Assembly: GCF_001570965.1 (NCBI RefSeq)
Contig: NZ_BCSR01000001.1
Span: 158,294 to 222,293, forward strand
DNA: 64,000 nucleotides
From: Janibacter corallicola NBRC 107790
GTDB taxonomy: Bacteria > Actinomycetota > Actinomycetes > Actinomycetales > Dermatophilaceae
Reading direction: 5' to 3'
Shown: piece after piece, positions 48,463-55,888 of the stretch
Layout of the letters: every line of letters starts with the position of its first letter
How positions within the stretch are numbered: position 1 is the first letter of the stretch
Position numbers and translations under genes: made by a program
The notes under the pieces: generated by a model
The model's input: the letters and a program-made list of their open reading frames with translations, nothing else
Told to the model about the DNA's origin: nothing
The model's database searches: none

Positions 48463-49365
48463 ATGACTGAGAGCACCGCCAGCAGCCGGGCAGCCCGGAT
48501 GCCCACGACCGAGCAGGGTGGCTTCCCGGCCCAGCAGCAGGAGCTGCCGGGGGCCACCGCCGAGATGGACCCCGTGCCCGACCACGGCGAGGAGAGCTAC
48601 CGCGGCAGCGGCCGCCTGCAGGGGCTGCGGGCCCTGATCACCGGCGGTGACTCCGGCATCGGACGCGCGGTGGCCATCGCCTTCGCCCGCGAGGGAGCGG
48701 ACGTCGCGCTGTCCTACCTCCCCGAGGAGCAGCAGGACGCCGAGGAGACCGCCCGCTGGGTGCGTGAGGCCGGCCGGACGGCGTTGCTGTGCCCCGGTGA
48801 CCTGACCGAGCACGCGACGTGCACCGAGCTCGTCGGGCAGGTCGTCGCCGACCTCGGCGGTCTCGACGTGCTCGTAAACAACGCCGGCGTCCAGTACGCC
48901 AGGGACGCAGGGCTGGCCGAGATGGGGCCGGAGCGGATCGAGCGCATCCTGCGCACCAACCTCCACGCGCTGCTCTGGCTGACCCAGGCGGCGGTGCCCC
49001 ACCTCGGGGAGGGCGGCAGCATCATCAACGTCAGCTCGATCCAGGCCTACGAGCCCTCGACCTCGCTGCTGGACTACGCGGCGACCAAGGCGGGCATCAA
49101 CAACTTCACGGTCAACCTCGCCGCAGAGCTCGGGCCGCAGGGCATCCGCGTCAACGCCGTCGCTCCCGGTCCGATCTGGACACCGCTCCAGCCGGCCACC
49201 CAGAAGGTCGAGAAGATCGAGGCCTTCGGCGCCGACACCCCCCTCGGCAGGGCGGGGCAGCCGGCCGAGGTCGCCCCGGCCTTCGTCTACCTCGCGGCCC
49301 CCGCAGAGGCCGGCTACGTCTCGGGCACCGTGCTCGGGGTCACGGGCGGCAAGCCGGTCTTCTGA
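48463..49365 (+). CDS. SDR oxidoreductase (YghA/glucose-1-dehydrogenase-like, extended N-terminus)
   Basis: 300 aa from ATG 48463, with GGAGGT 4 nt upstream; a GTG at 48418 is rejected. Residues 1-45 are a polar extension (PTTEQGGFPAQQQELPGATAEMDPVPDHGEESY) found in the YghA-type SDR group. Then LITGGDSGIGRAVAIAFAREGADV (nucleotide site), NNAGVQ, and YAATKAGINNFT with Tyr and Lys of the active site. NADP(H)-dependent in relatives. Often stress-linked in actinobacteria; substrate unknown. Confidence 0.9.
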   Translation: MTESTASSRAARMPTTEQGGFPAQQQELPGATAEMDPVPDHGEESYRGSGRLQGLRALITGGDSGIGRAVAIAFAREGADVALSYLPEEQQDAEETARWVREAGRTALLCPGDLTEHATCTELVGQVVADLGGLDVLVNNAGVQYARDAGLAEMGPERIERILRTNLHALLWLTQAAVPHLGEGGSIINVSSIQAYEPSTSLLDYAATKAGINNFTVNLAAELGPQGIRVNAVAPGPIWTPLQPATQKVEKIEAFGADTPLGRAGQPAEVAPAFVYLAAPAEAGYVSGTVLGVTGGKPVF

Positions 49366-49371
49366 CCCGTC

Positions 49372-50907
49372 TCAGCGCACCCCGCCGGGCGAGGGGAGGA
49401 AGCGGTCCGCCGAGGCGGCCTGCCAGTCCGCTGCCCAGTCCCGCGGCGGCTCGGCGAGGAGCTGACCGGGCGCGAGCCATTCGTAGAGCTCCGCGTAGGA
49501 GCGCACCTCTTCGTGGGAGACGTTGTGCCGCAACATGTCCGGGGTCAGATCCTCCGGTTGGCGGGCGCCCATGGTCGCCATCATCTGCACGGCCTGGTCG
49601 ACGGTCGCCTCGTGGTACCGGTGCACGCGGGCACTCTTGTCCCCGACGTCGAGGGCGCGCGCCCGGCGCGGGTCCTGGGTCGTCACCCCCACCGGGCAGG
49701 TGCCGGTGTGGCAGCGCTGGGCCTGGATGCAGCCGACGGCCATCATCATCGCGCGGGCGGCGTTGGTGTAGTCGGCGCCCTGGATGAGGCGCCGGACGAT
49801 GTCGTTGCCGGTCGCGACCTTGCCGCTCGCGCCGACCTTGATCCGGTCGCGGATCCCCGTGCCCACGAGGGCGTTGTGCACGAGCATCAGCCCGTTCGTC
49901 AGCGGCATCCCGACGTGGTCCTCGTACTCCAGCGGGGCGGCGGCGGTACCCCCTTCGGAGCCGTCCACGATGATGAAGTCCGGGGCCGTGCCGACCTCGC
50001 GGATCGCCTTGCAGATGGCCAGCACGTCCCTGCGGGAGCCGACGCACAGCTTGAAGCCGGTCGGCTTGCCGCCGGAGAGCTCCCGCATGCGGGCGATGAA
50101 CTCGATGAGCTCCACCGGGGTGGAGAAGGCCGTGTGCCTGGCCGGGCTGACGCACTTCTGCCCCTCGGGCACCCCGCGCACCCGGGCGATCTCGGGTGAG
50201 ACCTTCGCCGCGGGCAGCACGCCCCCGATGCCGGGCTTGGCACCCTGCGAGAGCTTGAGCGAGACGCACTTGACCTGCTCGTGGGCCGATTGCTCCCGGA
50301 ACTGGTCCGGGTCGAACTCGCCGTCAGTGGTGCGGGCGCCGAAGTATCCCGACCCGATCTCCCAGACCAGGTCGCCGCCCCGCTCCAGGTGGTGGTCCGA
50401 GAGGCCTCCTTCGCCGGTGTCGTGGGCGAAGCCGCCTCGCCGGGCGCCCTCGTTGAGGGCGAGGATCGCGTTGGCGGACAGGGCCCCGAAGCTCATCGCC
50501 GAGACGTTGAGCAGGGACATGTCGTAGGGCCGGCTGCAGTCCGGCCCGCCGACTCGCACCCGAGGCGGCTCGTCGGGCGGGTCCAGCGGGGTGGTGGAGT
50601 GCACGAGGTGCTCGTAGCCGGCCCGGTGCACGTCGCGCTCGGTGCCGAAGGAGAGCTCGCCGTGGATCCCCTTCGCCCGCTCGTAGATGACCGAGCGCAC
50701 GTCACGGTTGTACGGGCGGCCGTCCCAGTTGCGCTCGATGAAGTACTGCTGCAGCTCGGGGCGCAGCCCCTCCAGCAGGTAGCGCATGTGCCCGATGACC
50801 GGGTAGTTGCGCAGCACCGAGTGCTTCCTCTGCAGCAGGTCGTGGGCGCCGACCGCGGCCACCGCCGCACCCGTGCCGATCAGTCCCTTGCCGATACCTC
50901 GCGCCAT
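49372..50907 (-). CDS. FMN-binding glutamate synthase family protein
   Basis: 511 aa. GltB central/FMN domain alone, without the amidotransferase domain: GALSANAILALNEGARRGGFAHDTGEGGLSDHH, KLSQGAKPGIGGVLP, FIIVDGSEGGTAAAPLEYEDHVGMPL (FMN phosphate loop) and ARAMMMAVGCIQAQRCHTGTCPVG with Cys for a 3Fe-4S type cluster. A hydrophobic N-terminal helix (GTGAAVAAVGAHDLL) may anchor it. Such stand-alone proteins are widespread and their physiological reaction is uncertain. It converges on the SDR gene with a 6-nt gap. Confidence 0.88.
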   Translation of the reverse strand: MARGIGKGLIGTGAAVAAVGAHDLLQRKHSVLRNYPVIGHMRYLLEGLRPELQQYFIERNWDGRPYNRDVRSVIYERAKGIHGELSFGTERDVHRAGYEHLVHSTTPLDPPDEPPRVRVGGPDCSRPYDMSLLNVSAMSFGALSANAILALNEGARRGGFAHDTGEGGLSDHHLERGGDLVWEIGSGYFGARTTDGEFDPDQFREQSAHEQVKCVSLKLSQGAKPGIGGVLPAAKVSPEIARVRGVPEGQKCVSPARHTAFSTPVELIEFIARMRELSGGKPTGFKLCVGSRRDVLAICKAIREVGTAPDFIIVDGSEGGTAAAPLEYEDHVGMPLTNGLMLVHNALVGTGIRDRIKVGASGKVATGNDIVRRLIQGADYTNAARAMMMAVGCIQAQRCHTGTCPVGVTTQDPRRARALDVGDKSARVHRYHEATVDQAVQMMATMGARQPEDLTPDMLRHNVSHEEVRSYAELYEWLAPGQLLAEPPRDWAADWQAASADRFLPSPGGVR

Positions 50908-50964
50908 GGTCTGCTCCCTCCGAGCCGTGGTCTCCCAGTCCGGGATACCACGCCACGACGGTAC

Positions 50965-51096
50965 TCAGACCAGATCGCGCCCCTTCTTCCGGACGGCCCG
51001 CATCTCTTTGACGAAGCCGGTGCAGATCACGGCGAGCACGATGGCGACGATGACGGGCCACATCAGGACGTAGACGGTCAGTGCGGTGACGGACAT
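50965..51096 (-). CDS. 43-aa putative small subunit of the sodium:solute symporter
   Basis: ATG 51096 to TGA 50965 encodes 43 residues: MSVTALTVYVLMWPVIVAIV, then LAVICTGFVKEMRAVRKKGR and a short end DLV. It is one transmembrane helix followed by a basic cytoplasmic tail. AAAGGAACC precedes the start. It begins 15 nt after the SSS symporter stop on the same strand. Very short one-helix genes of just this form are found directly after SSS-type symporters in other actinobacteria, so it is a probable accessory subunit. Confidence comes from context, codon use and shape rather than a named domain. Confidence 0.7.
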   Translation of the reverse strand: MSVTALTVYVLMWPVIVAIVLAVICTGFVKEMRAVRKKGRDLV

Positions 51097-51111
51097 GTTC
51101 GGTTCCTTTCC

Positions 51112-52812
51112 TCAGACGGTGGCGTGCTCGTCGTCGCTGTCGTCGACGAGTCCGGCGGGGGAGCCGGGGTCGTCCTCCGGGTCGAAGTCGTCGGTGAGCC
51201 GGGCGATGTCGGCGAAGTCGTACGGCTCGGCCCCGGAGGCCAGGGTCATCCCGGCGCACACCAGGGTGGAGACGGCATAGGCCACGAGGGAGCCGGACAG
51301 GGCCGGGTAGTCCGCGATGACGCCGAGGGCGAAGGGGGCGAGCACGGCCGCCCCGACCGCGCCGCCGACGATGCCGACCCGGGGGCCGAAGAAGCCGAAG
51401 AGCATCAGGCCGATGACGACGCCGATGCCGACGATGCCGATCACCTCGACCACCAGGTCGGTCCCCGTCGTGCGGGGGATCCAGCTGAAGCGGACCGGGA
51501 GGAAGAGCGCCAGCGCGACGAGCACCGAGACGGTGAAGGCGGAGTTGGTCACCTTCGACCAGTAGAAGGAGGCGATGACCGGGAAGACCAGGCAGCCCCA
51601 CAGCGCGCCGACGAAGACGAGCAGGTCGAGGATGTTCAGCTGCAGTGCCGCGAAGGCGACCGCCGCCGCCGTGGCCAGGACCATCGTCATCCGTCCGATG
51701 AGCAGCATCGTGCGCGGGTTGACGGCGTGGCCGCTGCGGCGGGCGCTGACGCCGTAGATGTCGGTCATGACGATCGAGGAGAGTGCCGCGAGGTCGGAGT
51801 CGGCCGTCGAGGACAGCGAGCCGATGATCAGCACGAAGAAGAGGACGATGAGCGGTGTCGCCAGGTGGTTCGAGGCCAGCTGCGGGAGCAGGTTGTTCGG
51901 GTTGCCGCCCGCGGGCTCGATCCCCGCGTAGAGGGCGAGGACGCCGAGCATGCCGATGCCGATGACGGTCGCGCCGTACCCGAGCGTCGCGGTGACGAAG
52001 GTCGGCTTGATCAGGTCCTCGCGCACGGCGAAGAGCCGCTGGGCGATGGTCTGGTTGCCGATCGCGTAGGCCAGGACCGCGGCGATGTACGGGGCGCCCT
52101 GGGAGAGGAAGGCCTCGGAGGAGAAGAAGTTGGCCTGCTGCGGGGTCAGGTTGGTCGCGCCCTCGCGCAGCAGGTCGGTCCCGCCGAGGATGAAGAAGAA
52201 GGCGGGCACGAGCACGACGACCGCGCCGAGCATGGCGACGACCTGGGCGAAGTCGGTGAGGACCGAGGCGCGGAAGCCGGACCAGATCGTGTAGAGCAGG
52301 ACGCCGCCGGCGATCGCGAGGACGCCCTGGATGAAGGAGAGCGGCGAGAGCATCGCGATGAGCGCGCCCCCGGCGATGAAGTTCGACATCAGCGAGATGA
52401 CGCTGCCGAGGACGTTGGAGCCGGCGAGCATCAGCTGGCTGGAGCGTCCGTGGCGCACGGCCATGACCTGGGCCAGCGTGTGGGCCCGTGGCGCGACGGC
52501 GCGGATCCGCTTGCCGAAGGGGTAGATGAAGAGGATCATCAGCGCGCCCCACAGGCCGTAGTGGATCGGGCCGGAGATCCCGTAGAGGTACCCGGAGGTC
52601 GCCGAGGCGTAGAGCGACGACGCCCAGACCCAGGTCGCGGTCATCGAGGCGGCGGAGATGCCGAAACCGATGCCGTGGCCGGCGGTCATGTAGTCATCGG
52701 CGTTCTCGTCCTCGCCCCGGGAGATCTTCACGGACATGTACATGGTCAGTCCGTAGAAGAGGAGCAGGAGGAGGACGACGGTGACGATTCCCAAGGGCGG
52801 CTCGCTGGGCAT
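51112..52812 (-). CDS. Sodium:solute symporter (SSS family)
   Basis: 566 aa from ATG 52812, with AAAGGAAGG upstream; longer readings to 52893 extend through the leader. About thirteen helices. SSS hallmarks: SRGEDENADDYMTAGHGIGFGISAASMTATWVWASSLYASATSGYLYGI at helices 1-2, and LIIGSLSSTADSDLAALSSIVMTDIYG, the sodium-site helix with Ser/Thr ligands. The group near urea/proline/pantothenate carriers is broad, so the substrate is unknown. A 50-residue acidic C-terminus (DDFDPEDDPGSPAGLVDDSDDE) extends into the cytoplasm. A 43-aa partner follows. Confidence 0.88.
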   Translation of the reverse strand: MPSEPPLGIVTVVLLLLLFYGLTMYMSVKISRGEDENADDYMTAGHGIGFGISAASMTATWVWASSLYASATSGYLYGISGPIHYGLWGALMILFIYPFGKRIRAVAPRAHTLAQVMAVRHGRSSQLMLAGSNVLGSVISLMSNFIAGGALIAMLSPLSFIQGVLAIAGGVLLYTIWSGFRASVLTDFAQVVAMLGAVVVLVPAFFFILGGTDLLREGATNLTPQQANFFSSEAFLSQGAPYIAAVLAYAIGNQTIAQRLFAVREDLIKPTFVTATLGYGATVIGIGMLGVLALYAGIEPAGGNPNNLLPQLASNHLATPLIVLFFVLIIGSLSSTADSDLAALSSIVMTDIYGVSARRSGHAVNPRTMLLIGRMTMVLATAAAVAFAALQLNILDLLVFVGALWGCLVFPVIASFYWSKVTNSAFTVSVLVALALFLPVRFSWIPRTTGTDLVVEVIGIVGIGVVIGLMLFGFFGPRVGIVGGAVGAAVLAPFALGVIADYPALSGSLVAYAVSTLVCAGMTLASGAEPYDFADIARLTDDFDPEDDPGSPAGLVDDSDDEHATV

Positions 52813-52904
52813 GCCTTCCTTTCGCTGTGTGGTTGTCGGGGTGCGGCGAGCGGAACATAACCCCGGCCCACACTGCATGGCCAGTCGTGCCATTCGGCAT
52901 CAAT

Positions 52905-52961
52905 TGCCCTCAAATGGGCACTTTGCCCGATGAGATCAACGAAGTGTGCATGCCCATGCAC
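52905..52961. promoter_or_regulatory. Cluster of inverted repeats in the 216-nt gap upstream of the SSS gene
   Basis: TGCCC-TCAAAT-GGGCA-CTT-TGCCC (52905-52928) lets the middle GGGCA pair with either flank. GTGCAT-GCCC-ATGCAC follows at 52946-52961, and GAAGTGTGC (52941-52949) faces GCGCACTTC (52976-52984) with one mismatch. The gap has no other gene signals. It could be a tandem operator for a repressor of the symporter or an RNA attenuator. Confidence 0.4.
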
Positions 52962-53028
52962 CCCGGGTGGGTGTGGCGCACTTCACTGGTGTATGGCGCG
53001 GCCCCCGACGGGCGAAGGGGGAGTCGGC

Positions 53029-53637
53029 TCAGCGGCCGAGGACGGCGACGAGGAATCCTCCGTCGTCGCTGCAGGGCTCGAGCGCCCAGCCGCCGAGGCG
53101 GACTTGCTCGCGCAGGCCGGCCCGGGCGGCGTCGGTGAAGAAGTCGGCGAAGTCGTAGCCGCGCCCGGAGCCGAAGCCGATGACTGCCCGGCCGCCCTCG
53201 GCCAGGTGCTCGGCGAAGCCGGCGAGGACGTCCCCGCGCGTGCTCGGCGCGAGGAAGGTCATGACATTGCCGGCGCAGACGATCAGGTCGAAGCGGCGCC
53301 GCTGCCCGGAGTCCTCGCGCAGGTCGAGCTCGGCGAGATCCTGGACGTGCCAGTCGGGCCCGGGGTGGTCCTCCTCGGCGGCCGCGATGAGCTCGGGGTC
53401 GACGTCGACTCCGGCGACCCGGTGCCCCAGCTCGTGCAACCGTCCCCCGACCCGGCCGGGGCCGCACCCGGCGTCCAGGACGCGGGAGCCGCGGGGGAGC
53501 ATCGCGTCGACCAGCCGGGCCTCGCCGTGCAGGTCGTCTCCCTTCGCCGCCATCTCGCGGAAGCGTTCGATGTACCAGCTCGAGTGGCTCGGGTCCTGCT
53601 CGACGATCCGCATCCACTCACTCTGCTCAGGCGCCAT
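53029..53637 (-). CDS. Class I SAM-dependent methyltransferase
   Basis: 202 aa from ATG 53637. Motif I VLDAGCGPGRVGGRLHELG near residues 53-71 and the acidic end of strand 2 GVDVDPELIAAAEED bind SAM; CAGNVMTFLAP is motif IV. The C-terminus DDGGFLVAVLGR is a short capping strand. No substrate-specific signature. It is divergent from the membrane protein gene at 53702 with a 64-nt gap. Confidence 0.9.
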   Translation of the reverse strand: MAPEQSEWMRIVEQDPSHSSWYIERFREMAAKGDDLHGEARLVDAMLPRGSRVLDAGCGPGRVGGRLHELGHRVAGVDVDPELIAAAEEDHPGPDWHVQDLAELDLREDSGQRRRFDLIVCAGNVMTFLAPSTRGDVLAGFAEHLAEGGRAVIGFGSGRGYDFADFFTDAARAGLREQVRLGGWALEPCSDDGGFLVAVLGR

Positions 53638-53701
53638 GACGACACGATACGAGCGCGGCTCGGAACTTGCCCCGCGGGGCCGCCTCGGGTTGGCTGACCC
53701 C

Positions 53702-54436
53702 ATGAGTCAGCAGCCGCCCGCACCACCGCCCCCGGCCATGCCGCCGCCTCCCGGAGGCCCCGCACCGGTGGGTGCGCCCTACGACGCCATCGAGGCGATC
53801 AAGTACGCGTGGCAGAAGTTCACGGAGAACGTGGCCCCCTTCGCCATCCTCGCGGGCATCGGCCTGGTGCTCTACTACATCTACGCCGTGGTCACGAACC
53901 TCCTGCTGCCCGGTGGGCCGTTCGACTCGGGTGTGCCGTCGGGCGGCGAGATGGCTGTGGCCGGACTCGTGCGGCTGCTGTTCGGCCTCGTGATGACCGT
54001 CGCGGGGTGGGTGCTGTCGGTCGCCATGGTCCGTGGTGCCCTCGACGTGGTCGACACAGGTCGCACCGACCTCGGGCGGATGTTCACCCGGATCCCCTGG
54101 CTGCAGGTTCTCCTGGCGGGGATCCTCGTGACGCTCGTCGTCATGGTGGGCACCGTCCTGTGCATCATCCCCGGGATCATCGCCGCGTTCCTGCTGGTCT
54201 TCACCCAGGTCGGGGTGCTCGAGGGGCAGGAGGCGATCGACGCGATGCGCTCCAGCTTCGAGCTGGCCAAGACGCGCGTCGGCGACGTGCTGATCTACCT
54301 CCTGCTGACCGGAGTCGTCGGGACCGTCGTGGTGCTGTGCACCTGTGGGCTCGCCTCCGTCGTCGTCGGCCCCGTCTACACGATCGGGCTGGTCTTCACC
54401 TGGCGCATCCTGCAGGGCCGGACGGTCGCCGCCTGA
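53702..54436 (+). CDS. Proline-rich-tailed integral membrane protein
   Basis: 244 aa. Residues 1-25 are Pro/Gln-rich (MSQQPPAPPPPAMPPPPGG), then an amphipathic stretch (YDAIEAIKYAWQKFTENVAPF) and about five membrane helices, including a GTVLCIIPGIIAAFLLVFTQV segment with the PGI turn common to DUF975/YciC-like glycerophosphoryl-membrane proteins. Similar actinobacterial proteins are linked to membrane organisation or export but have no set function. It converges with the 2'-5' ligase gene after 7 nt. Confidence 0.75.
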   Translation: MSQQPPAPPPPAMPPPPGGPAPVGAPYDAIEAIKYAWQKFTENVAPFAILAGIGLVLYYIYAVVTNLLLPGGPFDSGVPSGGEMAVAGLVRLLFGLVMTVAGWVLSVAMVRGALDVVDTGRTDLGRMFTRIPWLQVLLAGILVTLVVMVGTVLCIIPGIIAAFLLVFTQVGVLEGQEAIDAMRSSFELAKTRVGDVLIYLLLTGVVGTVVVLCTCGLASVVVGPVYTIGLVFTWRILQGRTVAA

Positions 54437-54443
54437 GCGGGGC

Positions 54444-54962
54444 TCAGGCGCCCAGGTCCCAGCCACGGACGACGTGGCAGTTGCCCGACTCCCACCACGC
54501 GAGCTGGAGGCGCTCCAGCACACAGGTCACCGGCACGAGGTCGGAGAGCAGGGCCCGGGTGCTCTGCTCCGAGACCTCCCCGGAGGCGGCGTCGAGGGTC
54601 AGGTGGGGTCGCGGCTCGGGGCCGTAGATCCCCTCGTAGGGAGTCAGCCCGGGGAAGGCCGCGAGCACCGCCCGGGTCAGCCCGCGCACCGCGCCCTCCG
54701 GCTCGACGCGCAGGTGGATGGTCCCGTCGGGGAAGGTGTCCACCTCACCCAGCCGGACCTCGAAGGGCGGTGTGGCCGAGACGATGTCGGCCACGGCCGC
54801 CAGGTCCTGCGGGCTCGGGTCGGGGACGAAGGGAGCCAGCACGGTGACGTGCGCGTGGCCGAACCGCGGGTCGCCCGAGACGAAGCCCGCGTCGTAGTGG
54901 TGGGTGCGCTCGCGCACCCAGTCCTCCAGTGGCGGCACGGGCAGCTGGAGGACGGAGTGCAT
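54444..54962 (-). CDS. 2'-5' RNA ligase family protein (2H phosphoesterase)
   Basis: 172 aa. Two HxT motifs, His38-x-Thr40 in FGHAHVTVLAPF and His120-x-Thr122 in PRPHLTLDAA, give the symmetric active site of 2H phosphoesterases. Members join or cleave 2',5'-phosphodiester bonds or hydrolyse cyclic phosphates of RNA and NAD derivatives. Length fits a single-domain protein. Divergent from the NAT gene across 56 nt. Confidence 0.88.
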   Translation of the reverse strand: MHSVLQLPVPPLEDWVRERTHHYDAGFVSGDPRFGHAHVTVLAPFVPDPSPQDLAAVADIVSATPPFEVRLGEVDTFPDGTIHLRVEPEGAVRGLTRAVLAAFPGLTPYEGIYGPEPRPHLTLDAASGEVSEQSTRALLSDLVPVTCVLERLQLAWWESGNCHVVRGWDLGA

Positions 54963-55018
54963 GGTCGGATCCTCTCCTGCCCGGGCACCGACGAGCGAGG
55001 GGCCGTAGCGTGAGTGGC

Positions 55019-55888
55019 ATGACCGAGGACCCGTGGCGCATCGGCGAGCTGGATCTGCAGGGGTATCTCTCCCGGACCGGGGTGGCTGCCCGCCCGCCGT
55101 CGGTCCCGGCGCTCGACGAGCTGTCCCGCGCCCACGTGCTGACCTTCTCCTTCGACAACCTCGACATCCTCCTCGGGCAGCACCCGGGCGTCGCGCTGGC
55201 GCAGGTGCAGGAGAAGTTCGTCGGCCGGGGGCGCGGTGGGTACTGCTTCGAGCACGCGACGCTCTTCGCGGCCGTGCTCGAGAGACTCGGGTACGACGTG
55301 GATCGCCGGCTGGGCCGTGTCGGGGGCGCGGACCACGCCCGCACGCACATGGTGCTCGTCGTCCGGGTCGAGGGCGCGGAACGGGTCGTCGACGTCGGGA
55401 TCGGGTGGCCGCCGAGCGCCTCCCTCCCGCTCGTCGAGGGGGGCGAGGTGGAAGCGGACGGCTGGCGCTACCGCGTGCTCCCCGGAGCGACCCGGGAGCC
55501 GTCCTGGGCGATCGAGCGTGCCACCGACGAGGGCTGGCAGACCATGCACCTCTTCGACGAGCTGCCGGTGCGACCGGTGGACGTGGCGATGGGGCACCAC
55601 TGGACGAGTACCCACCCGGACTCGCACTTCACGACGGGGCTGTCCTTCGGGTGCCTGCTGCCGGGGGAGCACGTCGGGGTCGCGCGCGAGGGTGATGGCT
55701 TCGCGGTGACGACCCGGCGTCCGGATGCGCCCACGCAGCGGCGTGGGGTGGGGTGGGACGAAGGGGTGGCCCTGCTGCAGGAGCTGGGGAACCTCTCCGA
55801 CGAGGAGATCGAGCGCCTGCCTGTCGCGCTCGACATGGCAGCGGGCACTCACTGCGGGAGCGGCACGCGTACGAAGTGGGGCCGGTAG
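55019..55888 (+). CDS. nat: Arylamine N-acetyltransferase
   Basis: 289 aa from ATG 55019. The Cys-His-Asp triad is Cys76 (RGGYCFEHA), His110 (THMVLVV) and Asp125 (VVDVGIGW); TFSFDNLDILLG near residue 42 is the usual N-terminal landmark. It transfers acetyl from acetyl-CoA to aryl amines and hydrazines. Its last 40 nt overlap the convergent large membrane gene, so one of the two C-termini is under double coding constraint. Nearby genes do not indicate a substrate. Confidence 0.93.
   Translation: MTEDPWRIGELDLQGYLSRTGVAARPPSVPALDELSRAHVLTFSFDNLDILLGQHPGVALAQVQEKFVGRGRGGYCFEHATLFAAVLERLGYDVDRRLGRVGGADHARTHMVLVVRVEGAERVVDVGIGWPPSASLPLVEGGEVEADGWRYRVLPGATREPSWAIERATDEGWQTMHLFDELPVRPVDVAMGHHWTSTHPDSHFTTGLSFGCLLPGEHVGVAREGDGFAVTTRRPDAPTQRRGVGWDEGVALLQELGNLSDEEIERLPVALDMAAGTHCGSGTRTKWGR

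Noticed and set aside
50281..52860. 859-aa plus-strand open frame opposite the glutamate-synthase-like and SSS genes
   Set aside because: Almost entirely Asp/Glu/Arg/His-rich, with the real membrane protein readable on the other strand.
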